Origin: Pseudomonas resinovorans NBRC 106553
GTDB taxonomy: Bacteria > Pseudomonadota > Gammaproteobacteria > Pseudomonadales > Pseudomonadaceae
DNA length: 64,000 bases
Direction: 5' to 3'
Assembly: GCF_000412695.1 (NCBI RefSeq)
Contig: NC_021499.1
Coordinates: 3,348,001 to 3,412,000, forward strand
How positions within the stretch are numbered: the first letter of the stretch is position 1; each line of letters starts with the position of its first letter. Shown in pieces: positions 18,077 to 26,652 of this stretch. A program made the position numbers and the translations under genes. The notes under the pieces were generated by a model, which was not told the DNA's origin, made no database searches, and saw only the letters and a list, made by a program, of their open reading frames with translations.

Positions 18077-19570
18077 TCAACCGCCGAAACGCTCGACGAC
18101 CAGGCCGTGCCGCAGGCCGCGATCGCTGACCCGCAGTGCGTCCTGGCGGAGTTTTTCCATCACGGTCCTGACGATGCAGGCACCCGCCAGGATGACATCC
18201 GCGCGTTTCGGCTGAAGGCCGACGATCGTACGACGCTCCTCCGCACTGCGGGAGCGGTACAGTTCGATCTGGCGATCGATCTCGGCGCGGTCGAGGACGG
18301 TGCCCTGCACAATGTCAGGATCGTAGGTCTTCAGCGCGTGCTTCACGGCGGCGAGGTTGGTGATCGCGCCCCCCATCGCCACGAGCAGGTCGGGCGCCGG
18401 CCGCCCCTCGATGCGCGTCAGGTCCGCGGCGATGGCGGCAAGTGCATCTTCGAGCACCTCGGGGGAGACGACGTTGTCGAGCCCGAAGCGTTCGGTGTAA
18501 CGAACCGCTCCCACGTCGACGCTGAAGCGCTCGTCGACGTGCGCCCCACGGCCGAAAGTGAACTGCGAACTGCCACCGCCGGTGTCGAACACCACCAGCG
18601 AGCCCTCGGGGAGCCCCAGCCCGGCCTTTACGGCCAGATAGGCCAGGCGACCTTCCTCCTCACCGGAGATGACTTCGATCGCTACTCCGGTGCGCGCGCG
18701 GATCGTCGCGATCACAGCGGCCCCGTTGCGCGCCATACGCAAACCGGCCGTGCCCACTGCTGCGATGGCCAGGACGCCGTTCTGCTTCGCCTCCTCGACC
18801 ATCTTCGCAATCGCTGCCACGGCTCGCTCGATTGCCTCGTGCCCTATCTCGCCAGATTCCTCGAGCCCCTCACCGAGGCGCGTCATTTCGGCCCGATCGA
18901 CCACCGCGCGCAGGCTGCCGTCGGCAGCACGCTCGGCGATGTGGAACTTGATCGAATTCGTGCCTGCGTCGATCACCGCATAGCGCTCCGGCGCTCCATC
19001 CAGCAAGGCCCGCAAGCCACGGGGATAGCTCATGTTGCAGTAGTCGGCCAGACCGACCGATGCGACCGCCGCGATGACCGCGGCGGCATCCTCCGACTCG
19101 ATTGCAATCGACCGCGTGGCCTTGCCCTCCGCCGTGATATCGGTGACTTCCGCAGTGCAGCCGCCGACCTTGTAGCGCACCCGGCGCTTGTGGACGTTCA
19201 CCGGGCGCAGCGCACCGCTTGGCACGACCAGCTCGGCGAGGAACTGCTCCAGCGTATAGGCATCCCGCGCGAGCGCGGGCGCTGGCAGATTGAGTGCGGC
19301 GAACACCTTTTGCATGTCGGCCGCCGCCAGCGGGAAGCCCTGCTTCATCACCGGTTCCCAGCGCTCCAGGCCATCCGGGGAGACCTCGCGCAGCACCTTG
19401 ATGTCCATCAAGGCGTCCCGGATCTTGAGGTTGTCGGCGCTGCCGGCGAGCAGATAAAGCTCGTCGCTGTCCTGGACAGCCGTCGGTTGCAGGGCGGCGA
19501 ACCGGCTCTCAGCAATGCCGAACCGGCGACCGAAGGTTCGCCACTCCCAGCGTGGAACGATCGTGGTCAT
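18077..19570 (-). CDS. CYTH-like domain fused to Ppx/GppA exopolyphosphatase domain
   Basis: A 497-residue cytoplasmic protein. Residues 1-190 look like a CYTH (triphosphate tunnel) domain: an opening EWRTF strand, LKIRDALMDIKVL near residue 48 and HKRRVRYKVGGCTAEVTDI near residue 127. Residues 197-497 are a Ppx/GppA phosphatase with the two phosphate-binding motifs D201-A-G-T-N-S206 and FDTGGGSSQF near residue 335. Ppx enzymes cut phosphate from polyphosphate or act on pppGpp. The next gene upstream encodes another CYTH protein, so both probably act on polyphosphate or a triphosphate. The ATG at 19570 begins directly at the first CYTH strand. The domain count is clear; the N-terminal assignment is by pattern only. 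Confidence 0.8.
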   Translation of the reverse strand: MTTIVPRWEWRTFGRRFGIAESRFAALQPTAVQDSDELYLLAGSADNLKIRDALMDIKVLREVSPDGLERWEPVMKQGFPLAAADMQKVFAALNLPAPALARDAYTLEQFLAELVVPSGALRPVNVHKRRVRYKVGGCTAEVTDITAEGKATRSIAIESEDAAAVIAAVASVGLADYCNMSYPRGLRALLDGAPERYAVIDAGTNSIKFHIAERAADGSLRAVVDRAEMTRLGEGLEESGEIGHEAIERAVAAIAKMVEEAKQNGVLAIAAVGTAGLRMARNGAAVIATIRARTGVAIEVISGEEEGRLAYLAVKAGLGLPEGSLVVFDTGGGSSQFTFGRGAHVDERFSVDVGAVRYTERFGLDNVVSPEVLEDALAAIAADLTRIEGRPAPDLLVAMGGAITNLAAVKHALKTYDPDIVQGTVLDRAEIDRQIELYRSRSAEERRTIVGLQPKRADVILAGACIVRTVMEKLRQDALRVSDRGLRHGLVVERFGG

Positions 19571-19634
19571 TGTTAAATCCTGCTCTCAAGTCCTGGCCCT
19601 GTCGCTACGGGCGTGGCTCGTCACGAGGGTTCGC

Positions 19635-20372
19635 CTAGCCCTGCGCCTTGGCAAAGTAGTTCAGGGCAGTGCGCGTCTTGGTCTCCTGCGCCCCCATCGG
19701 ATCGAGGCCGAGTTCACGCAAGTGCTGCTCGAAGGCCGTCCTGGCCTGGAGTGCCTCTCCCGGCGGCGTCTTGATCGACACCTCGACAAGATCCTCGCCA
19801 TTCGGGAGCCGCCATTCCTCGAGTGTCAGTTCGTAGGCAAAGCCCTTTTGCTTGAGCTTCCAACGCAACACGCGAATCGGACCGAGAACGCGCAGCGCAC
19901 CGAAGTCGACAGTGCCTTCATAGAGTTCGCCCAGGAGCCGTTCCTGCTCCTTGGAGAAGAGCTTCTCGATCGACCGCTTGCCCTTCGCGACTTCATCTAT
20001 TTCGTCACGTTTCTGCTGAACCGTAAGCGATGCCGAGCAGACCACCCGCTCGCCGACACAATCGGCCTCCAGTTTGAAGTCCGGCTGTTGCCGCCAGTAA
20101 TCGGTGATGTTCGAGGCCTCCACCCCCCGGAACTTGACGGTGGAATCATCGGCGTCCCCCTTGACGAGGCGGGTGCGCAACACAACCCCGGCGTTGAACA
20201 GATCGAGCTGGGGGGTATCGTAGAAGTACAGTTCTCGAACTTCCGCAGTGTCTTCGTCGAGTGCCATCGCCCGCTGCGCGAGCAGTTCCTGATCGGGACG
20301 GATCGTGACCTTGATCTCGACCGCATCCATGTCGGCCGTCGTATGCGCGAACTGTTGCTGGTTGGTGGGCAT
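19635..20372 (-). CDS. CYTH domain protein (triphosphate tunnel metalloenzyme family)
   Basis: A 245-residue cytoplasmic protein. The signature E-I-K strand (VEIKVTIRP, near residue 18), the ELYFYDTPQLDLFNAGVVLR block and the late ELTLEEWRLPNGEDLVEVSI block, rich in acidic residues that would line the tunnel and bind metal, match the CYTH family. Members hydrolyse tripolyphosphate or thiamine triphosphate or make cAMP; this one's activity is not known. GGAGG lies 10 bases before the ATG at 20372, preferred over an ATG at 20402. It leads an operon with the CYTH-Ppx gene 64 bases downstream. Confidence 0.8.
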   Translation of the reverse strand: MPTNQQQFAHTTADMDAVEIKVTIRPDQELLAQRAMALDEDTAEVRELYFYDTPQLDLFNAGVVLRTRLVKGDADDSTVKFRGVEASNITDYWRQQPDFKLEADCVGERVVCSASLTVQQKRDEIDEVAKGKRSIEKLFSKEQERLLGELYEGTVDFGALRVLGPIRVLRWKLKQKGFAYELTLEEWRLPNGEDLVEVSIKTPPGEALQARTAFEQHLRELGLDPMGAQETKTRTALNYFAKAQG

Positions 20373-20965
20373 CACGTCTTTTCCTCCTTGCATAGCTGCC
20401 ATTGCTGCCTCCGGAGAAGCGGACTGGATGCAGCGGAGGCGACGGCGAACTATGCAGGCTGCAAGCTGGGATCCGTAGACGGAGGCCCCCCTGAGGGGTC
20501 AGGGCAGTATAGTCCCCGCGCCAGGGCGACACGCCCGGGTGCCGTAGGTCATTTCGCTCTACGAGCCGACCTTATCCCTCAAATAGGCTATGGCCGGGTT
20601 GGCCCTGGCTTGTTCGGAGTTTCCCTGGCACTTCACACAATAAGACCGGTTATTGTGCGGCGTCGGCAGGCGCTATTACGAGCACCCATGACGCAAGATA
20701 CCCCGGCAAGTTACACCACTATTAATTCAGCCACTATTAATGAAGGGACCACCTGTACGACGATAAAAACCTCATTGCGCTCGAATAGTCATGAAGTTCA
20801 CATCCATGTCGCGACCCTGGCTATCCTCCGTCTCCCTGGTCTGGCTGCTCCAGCCCCGTTGCGGGCCTGCAGCGAAGCCCGCTCACCTCCCCGCCGGCAA
20901 CTACCGAACCCGGGCGATACCAAAGTATATATTCATCAGACCTAAGCGTACTTCCCGTGAACCAA
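20373..20965. other. Gene-free, comparatively AT-rich spacer
   Basis: No convincing gene is seen between the CYTH gene and the NDH-2-like gene. Short frames here have poor codon use and no ribosome-binding sites. It holds a perfect palindrome at 20636-20657, and an 11-bp direct repeat, CCACTATTAAT, at 20716-20726 and 20731-20741 (15-bp period). Confidence 0.6.
20636..20657. promoter_or_regulatory. Perfect palindrome, candidate operator
   Basis: CACAATAA-GACCGG-TTATTGTG has perfect 8-bp arms and a 6-bp spacer. It lies 264 bases before the CYTH start and 459 bases before the NDH-2-like start, and its AT-rich arms stand out from the surrounding DNA. Binding protein unknown. Confidence 0.45.
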
Positions 20966-21035
20966 TGGAGAAGTGCGTACTTCTCGCCCCGCCAATAACA
21001 TCTCCCCACAGCGGACGAAGTAACTTACTGAACTT
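20966..21035 (+). promoter_or_regulatory. Shared promoter-like block, copy 1
   Basis: This block matches 35763-35831 in many positions: AGAAGTGCG, then GCC-CG-AATA-CATC-CCCA, then AGCGGACGAA and GAAC. AGCGGACGAA lies 105 bases before the NDH-2-like start, against 107 bases at the other copy. Conservation without coding potential at a fixed distance suggests a promoter with its activator site. Confidence 0.6.
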
Positions 21036-21115
21036 CCCCCACAGCAGTCGGCGTTCGTCGCGCGCGGTTCTACTACCAACTTCCCTTGATTCTTTCTTAG
21101 CTTCAGGAGCACCCC

Positions 21116-22318
21116 ATGAAACGGCATATTCTGGTTATCGGCGCAGGATTCGGTGGAGTATGGAGCGCCTTGAGTGCTGCCCGCCTTCTGGACAAGCATG
21201 ATCGCAACGACGTGGACATCACCGTGCTCGCTCCCCAGGCCGAACTGCGAATTCGCCCGCGCTTCTACGAAGCCGACGTGCACAAGATGTCCGCGCCCTT
21301 GGGCGACCTGTTCGCGTCGGTTGGCGTGCACTTCGTCAAAGGCGCGGCCAACAGCATCGACGAACAGGCAAAGACCGTCGGCTACCTCGACGAGTCCGGC
21401 CAACCCGCCAAGCTGCAGTACGACCGACTGGTGCTGGCGGCGGGCAGCAATGTGATCCGCCCGAATGTCGAGGGCATGCAGCAATACGCCTTCGATGTGG
21501 ACCAGATCGAACAGGCGACCCAGCTGGAACGGCATATCAAGTCCCTCAAGGACCAGCCCTACAGCGCCGCGCGCAATACCGTGGTGGTGGCCGGTGGCGG
21601 CTTCACCGGCATCGAAACCGCCACCGAGATGCCGGCCCGCCTGCGCGCCGCCCTGGGTGACGACAGCGAGGTTCGGGTGATTGTCGTGGACCGGGGTCCG
21701 AAGATCGCCGCGGCCCTGGGCGATGGCATCCGCCCCGCCATCACCGAGGCCTCCGAGTACCTGGGCATCGAATGGGTGCTGGGCGCCACCGTGGCCTCGG
21801 TCGACGCCGACGGCGTAACCCTGGCCGATGGCAAGCGCATCGACGCCAAGACGGTGATCTGGACCGTCGGCTTCCGCGCCAACCCGCTCACCGAGCAACT
21901 CACCGGCGTACGCGACGCCCAGGGCCGACTGCACGTCGACAACAACCTGAAGGTATTCGGCCAGAGCGACGTATTCGCCGCCGGCGATGTGGCCTACGCC
22001 GCCACCGACGATCTCGGCAACTTCGCCGCCATGTCCTGCCAGCACGCGATCTCCCTGGGTCGCCACGCCGGCAACAACGTGGCCGCCGACCTGCTGGGCG
22101 TCGAGCCCACCCCCTACCGCCAGCCCAAGTACGTGACCTGCCTGGACCTCGGCGCCTGGGGCGCGGTGTTCACCGAAGGCTGGGATCGCCAACTCAAGCT
22201 GGTGAAGCAGGAAGCCAAGGACCTCAAGACCCAGATCAACACCATCTGGATCTATCCGCCGGCGGCCGACCGCGCCACCGCCCTGGCAGCGGCCGACCCG
22301 ATGATCCCGGTGGCCTGA
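21116..22318 (+). CDS. NDH-2-like NAD(P)H/FAD-dependent oxidoreductase
   Basis: A 400-residue flavoprotein. The N-terminal FAD-binding motif is GAGFGGVWSALSAARLL (near residue 9), the NAD-binding motif VVAGGGFTGIETATE near residue 157, and the second FAD motif VFAAGDVAYA near residue 285. This two-dinucleotide layout is that of type II NADH dehydrogenases and sulfide:quinone reductases. No quinone-binding or C-terminal membrane anchor is evident, so the electron acceptor is uncertain. CAGGAG precedes the ATG. A tiny membrane protein gene follows after 53 bases and could provide a membrane partner. Confidence 0.85.
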   Translation: MKRHILVIGAGFGGVWSALSAARLLDKHDRNDVDITVLAPQAELRIRPRFYEADVHKMSAPLGDLFASVGVHFVKGAANSIDEQAKTVGYLDESGQPAKLQYDRLVLAAGSNVIRPNVEGMQQYAFDVDQIEQATQLERHIKSLKDQPYSAARNTVVVAGGGFTGIETATEMPARLRAALGDDSEVRVIVVDRGPKIAAALGDGIRPAITEASEYLGIEWVLGATVASVDADGVTLADGKRIDAKTVIWTVGFRANPLTEQLTGVRDAQGRLHVDNNLKVFGQSDVFAAGDVAYAATDDLGNFAAMSCQHAISLGRHAGNNVAADLLGVEPTPYRQPKYVTCLDLGAWGAVFTEGWDRQLKLVKQEAKDLKTQINTIWIYPPAADRATALAAADPMIPVA

Positions 22319-22371
22319 TCCGGCGATGCGTGGCCACAGGCCGCTCGTGAAAAACTACAAGGGAAGTGGCG

Positions 22372-22602
22372 ATGTTCGATTTTCTCGAGAACCCGTGCCA
22401 GGCGTTGAAACTGTCGAACCAGGTGTTGGCCAGTGGGGTGGTGATGCTGTTGCTCGGAATCCTGCTGGCCTATGTCGTTGACGACTATCTGTCGATGCTC
22501 GCCCTGCTGATGGCCCACCTGATGACCATGCTCGGCCCGACCGCGATCAAGCTCGGCTATGTCCTGCGTTTGCTGGCGCTCAAGCGCCTGAGTGCCCGAT
22601 AG
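22372..22602 (+). CDS. Tiny two-helix membrane protein, paralogue 1 (PpyR-like?)
   Basis: A 76-residue protein with two membrane helices (about residues 20-37 and 42-60) after a short amphipathic start, MFDFLENPCQALKLSNQVL. It is paralogous to the protein at 35916: both show MF-F---P--ALKLS-Q-L, then ML--G-L-AY--D-Y-S, then PTAI-L. GGGAAG precedes the ATG at 22372. Size and layout recall the Pseudomonas protein PpyR, a small membrane regulator tied to psl and pyoverdine expression, but I cannot confirm this from memory. It lies in an operon with the NDH-2-like gene and is followed by a terminator. Confidence 0.75.
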   Translation: MFDFLENPCQALKLSNQVLASGVVMLLLGILLAYVVDDYLSMLALLMAHLMTMLGPTAIKLGYVLRLLALKRLSAR

Positions 22603-22635
22603 CTGCTGAAGGGAGTCTGCTCCGGACCCCACCTG

Positions 22636-22669
22636 GCCCGCCAAGCGTTTTGTTGGCGGGCTTTTTTTA
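22636..22669 (+). terminator. Rho-independent terminator
   Basis: GCCCGCCAA pairs with TTGGCGGGC and is followed by seven T residues. It lies 33 bases after the small membrane protein stop. Confidence 0.92.
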
Positions 22670-22700
22670 TGGTTATTCGCGGAGTTATGGGAAGAGCCAT

Positions 22701-22785
22701 GTAGGGTGGACCACGCTTCATCGGTCCACCAGGCGAGGTTCGGCCGAGCGCCGATGGTGGATGTGAAGAGCGACATACACCCTAC
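22701..22785. repeat. 85-bp palindromic interspersed repeat, copy 2
   Basis: Nearly identical to 3896-3980; a visible difference is ACATACACC in place of ACATCCACC near the right end. Both copies lie just after a terminator, and the ~300-bp repeat follows in each case. Confidence 0.8.
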
Positions 22786-22829
22786 GTACTGCACTGGATT
22801 GGCAATACGGTGTGCGGGTTCGTTGCTCA

Positions 22830-23215
22830 GTTCATTGTCGCGTTGGCGGTGGGTTTCTGTTTCGCCTTCCCGGGCGACTTCCTTTGGCAGCCGTCGGAAT
22901 GCCGCACCACCCAAAGGAAGCAAAAGGCTTGCCCCGACATCCGGCCCGGCTGCGCCGGGTTCCCTCCCTGCATCGTCGTTCCGGAGGCCCGCCGCGAAGG
23001 GCCATCCATGGCCCTGCGCGGCTCTCGCGGCATCCATGCCGCTCGTCCTCCTGGCTCGCTGCGCTCGCCCTTCGGGCCAGCCTGCGGCTGTTACTTCGCT
23101 TCGCTCCGTTTCACAAGGATTCCGCTCGGCCTCCTGAAGGGGCGGTTTGCGCGGCGTCATCTTCCTTGCTTCGTTTCAGGCCTGTGTGGGCAACAGGACT
23201 GTCGAGCACTCGCTC
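22830..23215 (-). repeat. About 300-bp interspersed repeat, copy B
   Basis: Reverse-orientation copy of the element at 4046. It is longer than the others because of small insertions, one splitting the block that in other copies reads CCAAAGGAAGCAAAAGGCTT. The gene-free stretch 22603-23573 is otherwise filled by further repeats. Confidence 0.78.
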
Positions 23216-23220
23216 ACGCG

Positions 23221-23350
23221 AGTCACCCCTCTCCCCCCGGGAGAGGGGCTGGGGGAGAGGGAGGTGTCAGGCAGTTTCGTAGGATGGGTTGAGCTTGCGA
23301 TACCCATCAGCTTTGTCCGCATGGGTATCGCTCCGCTCAACCCATCCTAC
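23221..23350. repeat. GC-rich hairpin followed by GTAGGATGGG-class hairpin
   Basis: Two units stand in series. The first (23225-23262) pairs CCCCTCTCC with GGAGAGGGG and recurs near 27994-28035. The second (23279-23350) begins GTAGGATGGGTTGAGC and ends with the inverse GCTCAACCCATCCTAC, a palindrome seen again near 27850, 28500, 55803 and 62771. Confidence 0.75.
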
Positions 23351-23353
23351 GTC

Positions 23354-23420
23354 ACTGCCAAAGGGAGTCGCCCGGGAGGGCGAAACAGAAACCCAAAGCA
23401 CACACGAAAATCAGCTGAGC
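23354..23420 (+). repeat. Partial copy of the ~300-bp repeat
   Basis: Only the right end is present: CTGCCAAAGGGAGTCGCC and then GGGAGGGCGAAACAG. It lies opposite in orientation to copy B and is separated from it by the two hairpins. Confidence 0.65.
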
Positions 23421-23573
23421 AAAAAAACCATCCAGCATTAACCTGTACCTCCCCTGGCAATCCGCGAAGCACCTTGCCTATGGCCATCTCGCCCTGACCT
23501 ACAATCGATTGGGTCGCGGCCGTCAGCGCGCCCGCCCCACCCAGCAGCCCTCCCACGCTGCAGGAGGTCCCTG

Positions 23574-24092
23574 ATGATCAACCTTCGCACCGCCAGCATG
23601 CTTGCCCACTACAAGCAGTGGGTCGACCAGCGGCTTTTCGCGGACCTGGCCGCACTGCCCCCGGAGGAGGTGAGCAAGGAGCGCGTGTCCCTGTGCAAGA
23701 GCATCATAGGTACCCTCAATCACATCCACGTTGTCGATTGCATCTGGCGCGCCCACCTGGAACACCGGGAGCATGGCTACAAGACGCGACTGGAAGTGCC
23801 CTACCCCGAACTGGCCGACCTCTGGCCGGCGCAACGGGCCATGAATGAATGGTTCGTGGACTGGAGCGACAGGCAGACCGACGAATCCCTGAACCAGCCG
23901 GTGGAGTTCGTCTTCTGCTCGGGGGACCCCGGCGTCATGACCGCCGGCGCAATGCTGATGCATGTGGTCAACCACGCGTCCTATCACCGTGGGAGCGTGA
24001 TCCAGATGTATTTCGAGATTCCCGCCAGGCCGCCGATAACCGACCTCCCGGTATTTCTGCGGGAGGCCTTTCCGCTGTACACCAGCGCCTGA
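23574..24092 (+). CDS. DinB-family protein
   Basis: A 172-residue cytoplasmic four-helix bundle. The three metal-ligand histidines of DinB/YfiT-like proteins can be placed in LNHIHVVD (near residue 50) and in HVVNHASYHRGSVIQ (near residues 128-137). Such proteins bind a divalent metal; many are thiol-dependent S-transferases, though most are uncharacterised. GGAGG lies 8 bases before the ATG. It converges with the LysR gene, the two stops being 2 bases apart. Confidence 0.85.
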   Translation: MINLRTASMLAHYKQWVDQRLFADLAALPPEEVSKERVSLCKSIIGTLNHIHVVDCIWRAHLEHREHGYKTRLEVPYPELADLWPAQRAMNEWFVDWSDRQTDESLNQPVEFVFCSGDPGVMTAGAMLMHVVNHASYHRGSVIQMYFEIPARPPITDLPVFLREAFPLYTSA

Positions 24093-24094
24093 GG

Positions 24095-25006
24095 TCAGGC
24101 TGAAGGGGCGGCCATGTGCTCGGCGATGCGTTCGCGCAGCCAGCGCTCGGCGGGATCGTTGTCGGTCCCGGCGCTCCAGGCCATGGACAGTTCGGACGCG
24201 ACGATGGGGAACGGCGGCTCATCGGCGCGCAGGCCGCAGCCGTCGATCAACGCCTGGGCGGCGAAGTCGGGCACCGTGGCGAGCATTTCCGTACCGGCCA
24301 GGATCGAGCGCAGGCCGCTGAACTGCGGCACCGCCAGCACCACCCGGCGGGACCGGCCGAGCCGGGCGAGGTCGTTGTCGATGTTCCCGCACAGATCGCC
24401 CGAGAACGACACCAGCGCATGGGGACGCTCGCAGTAGTCATCCAGGGTCAGCGCGCCGGGCCGGTCGTCGCCCCGCAGGATCTTGCAATGCAGGTCACGC
24501 AGCCGCTTGCGCTTGGCGTTGGCCGGCAGGTCCGTGGTGTAGCTGACCCCCACCGATATCTCCCCGGAGCCGAGCATGGAGGAAATCAGCAGGTAGTTGA
24601 CCCGCCGCACCACGACTATGGCCTCGGGCGCCTCCCGGCGGATCTGGTTGAGCAGCGGCGGGAACAGGCCGAACTCGACATCGTCCGACAGCCCGATGCG
24701 GAAGGTGTCGCGGAAGGTCGCCGGGTCGAAATCCTTCGCCCGGCTCACGGCGCTGGAGATGGTGTCCAGGGCCGGCTGCAGCTCCCTGAGGATATCCAGG
24801 GCGCGCTTGGTGGGCTCGTAGCTGCGCCCGTTGCGGATCAGCAAGGGATCGTCGAACAGGTCGCGCAGGCGTGCCAGCGCCGCGCTGACGGCAGGCTGGC
24901 CGAGAAACAGCTTTTCCGAAGCGCGGGTCAGGTTCTTCTCGAACATCAGGGTCTCGAAGACCACCAGCAAGTTGATGTCCACACGGCGTAGATCGTTCCG
25001 GTTCAT
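24095..25006 (-). CDS. LysR-family transcriptional regulator, paralogue 2
   Basis: A 303-residue regulator with the winged helix at residues 1-65 (NDLRRVDINLLVVFETLMFE; ASEKLFLGQPAVSAALARLR) and a periplasmic-binding-like effector domain beyond. It is paralogous to 16096-17034. The ATG at 25006 has GGGGGAAG upstream and opens the family's usual N-terminus. It is divergent from the NmrA-like/cupin/hydrolase genes across 271 bases, so those genes are its probable targets. Confidence 0.87.
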   Translation of the reverse strand: MNRNDLRRVDINLLVVFETLMFEKNLTRASEKLFLGQPAVSAALARLRDLFDDPLLIRNGRSYEPTKRALDILRELQPALDTISSAVSRAKDFDPATFRDTFRIGLSDDVEFGLFPPLLNQIRREAPEAIVVVRRVNYLLISSMLGSGEISVGVSYTTDLPANAKRKRLRDLHCKILRGDDRPGALTLDDYCERPHALVSFSGDLCGNIDNDLARLGRSRRVVLAVPQFSGLRSILAGTEMLATVPDFAAQALIDGCGLRADEPPFPIVASELSMAWSAGTDNDPAERWLRERIAEHMAAPSA

Positions 25007-25277
25007 CGACGTTCTTCCCCCAGTCCGTTGTATGTCTTGATTCAGGCACCCCGGCCGAACCAGTAGGCGGGTGCCGCTCCGCCGATCAGTGCACGTGGAC
25101 GAATCGGTCTGCGGACCTAGATTTAAACTCAATACGGATCACTCGCAATGCGTCGTTGCCCGTCCTGTCGCATGCGGCCGTCGTGGTTCCTCCAGCCCCT
25201 CTTCCGCGAGCGCTGTCTTGCGCCGTCGTGCGCTCGTGACACATCGGCAGATGCACGCTCACCTGGAGGGCACACTC

Positions 25278-26033
25278 ATGAAGATCGTCGTCATTGGCGG
25301 TACGGGCCTGATCGGCAGCCAGTTGTGTAACAACCTGCGGCAAAAGGGCCATGAGGTCCTCGCCGCCTCGCCGAAATCCGGGGTCAACGCCGTAACCGGC
25401 GAGGGCCTGCAGGCGGCGCTGCAAGGCGCCCAGGTGGTGGTCGACGTGGCCAACTCCCCGTCGTTCGAGGACGCCGCCGTCCTGGAGTTCTTCGAACAAT
25501 CCGGGCGCAACCTGGCCGTCGCGGAAAAGGCCGCCGGGGTGAAGCACCATGTCGCCCTCTCGGTGGTGGGCACCGAACGCATGCTCGGCAGCGGTTACTT
25601 CCGGGCCAAGATGGCCCAGGAGAAGCTGATCAAATCCTCGGGCGTGCCCTACTCCATCCTGCGGGCCACGCAGTTCTTCGAGTTCATCGGCGCCATCGCC
25701 TACTCCGGCACCCAGGGCGACAGCGTTCGCCTGCCCGACGCCGCCCTGCAGCCGATCGCCAGTGCCGACGTCGCGGCGGCACTGGCGGACGTCGCCCTGC
25801 AGGCGCCCGGCAACCAGACCCGCGAGGTGGCCGGGCCCGAGCGGCGGCCAATCGCCTACTTCGTCAAGACCTACCTGCAGCACAACGGGGACCAGCGGGA
25901 GGTGGTCGCCGATGCCGAGGCCACCTACTTCGGTGCGCCCATCGACGATCAGTCGCTGACCCCGGGTGCCGACCCGATCCTCGGCCCGACCCACTTCGAC
26001 GCCTGGCTCAGGACCAGCGCCACCGCGCGTTGA
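25278..26033 (+). CDS. NmrA-like NAD(P)-binding protein (atypical SDR)
   Basis: A 251-residue Rossmann-fold protein. The nucleotide-binding motif GGTGLIGSQL lies at residues 7-16, with FRAKMAQEKLIKSSGVPYSI and LRATQFFEFIG following the pattern of NmrA and NAD(P)H:quinone-type atypical SDRs. The catalytic tyrosine-lysine pair of classical SDRs is not obvious, so it may be a redox sensor or reductase. GGAGGG lies 8 bases before the ATG. First gene of a probable operon with the cupin gene 24 bases on. Confidence 0.82.
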   Translation: MKIVVIGGTGLIGSQLCNNLRQKGHEVLAASPKSGVNAVTGEGLQAALQGAQVVVDVANSPSFEDAAVLEFFEQSGRNLAVAEKAAGVKHHVALSVVGTERMLGSGYFRAKMAQEKLIKSSGVPYSILRATQFFEFIGAIAYSGTQGDSVRLPDAALQPIASADVAAALADVALQAPGNQTREVAGPERRPIAYFVKTYLQHNGDQREVVADAEATYFGAPIDDQSLTPGADPILGPTHFDAWLRTSATAR

Positions 26034-26057
26034 GCGCGGCCAGAGGAGGAAAGACTC

Positions 26058-26468
26058 ATGCAGAACCCCTATCGCGCCGCCCTGCTGGCCCTCTTGTGCA
26101 GCGGATTCGTCATGGCCCAGGAACAGCCCGCCACCCCGCCGCCGCCGATCGTCAACAGCGTGATGGTCAAGCAGCTGCCGGATTACCCGGGCAAGGAAGT
26201 GCTGATACTCACCGTGGAGTATCCGCCCGGTGGCGCCGACCCGGTGCATCGGCACGACGCCCACGGCTTCGTCTATGTACTGGAAGGCTCCGTGGTCATG
26301 GGCGTGGCCGGCAGCAAGGAGGTCACGCTGAACGTCGGGGAAAGCTTCCATGAAGGACCGCAGGACCTGCACACGGTCGGCCGAAACGCCAGCCAGGACA
26401 AACCCGCGAGGTTCGTGGTGTTCCTGCTGAAGGACGTGAACAAGCCGCCGGTGATTCCCGTCGACTGA
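26058..26468 (+). CDS. Secreted cupin-domain protein
   Basis: A 136-residue protein with a signal peptide (residues 1-20, ALLALLCSGFVMA). The mature part is one cupin barrel: metal ligands H69 and H71 in PVHRHDAHGFVYVLEG, a glutamate in that strand, and a second-motif histidine in EGPQDLHTVGRN. Function unknown; such proteins bind a metal and often act on or sense small aromatic or oxidised compounds. AGAGGAGG precedes the ATG. Confidence 0.82.
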   Translation: MQNPYRAALLALLCSGFVMAQEQPATPPPPIVNSVMVKQLPDYPGKEVLILTVEYPPGGADPVHRHDAHGFVYVLEGSVVMGVAGSKEVTLNVGESFHEGPQDLHTVGRNASQDKPARFVVFLLKDVNKPPVIPVD

Positions 26469-26513
26469 GCGACGGCAGCGAATCGCGGGCCAGGCGCAGG
26501 CCCGGCCCGCGTG

Positions 26514-26529
26514 TGTATCGGAGTGTATC
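26514..26529. promoter_or_regulatory. Direct-repeat operator candidate, site 4
   Basis: TGTATC-GGAG-TGTATC is a perfect direct repeat with 10-bp period, equal on the other strand to GATACA-CTCC-GATACA. It overlaps a perfect inverted repeat (TGTATCCGG and CCGGATACA, 26524-26548). It lies about 125 bases before the hydrolase start. Confidence 0.55.
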
Positions 26530-26652
26530 CGGGTGGTCGCCGGATACATGGGCTTGAATCCAGGCGCAAAGCGGACATGGGCCAGATACGTCCGGGCGTT
26601 CAACTGTAGGCACGCGGCCACCCCGGCCAATTGCCTGCAACGGAGACGTCCC

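Noticed and set aside
18107..19576. A 489-codon frame opposite the CYTH-Ppx gene
   Set aside because: The minus strand encodes intact Ppx motifs; the plus frame has none and no ribosome-binding site.
20791..21201. A 136-codon frame running into the NDH-2-like gene
   Set aside because: It overlaps the shared promoter block and the start of a well-supported gene, with poor codon use.
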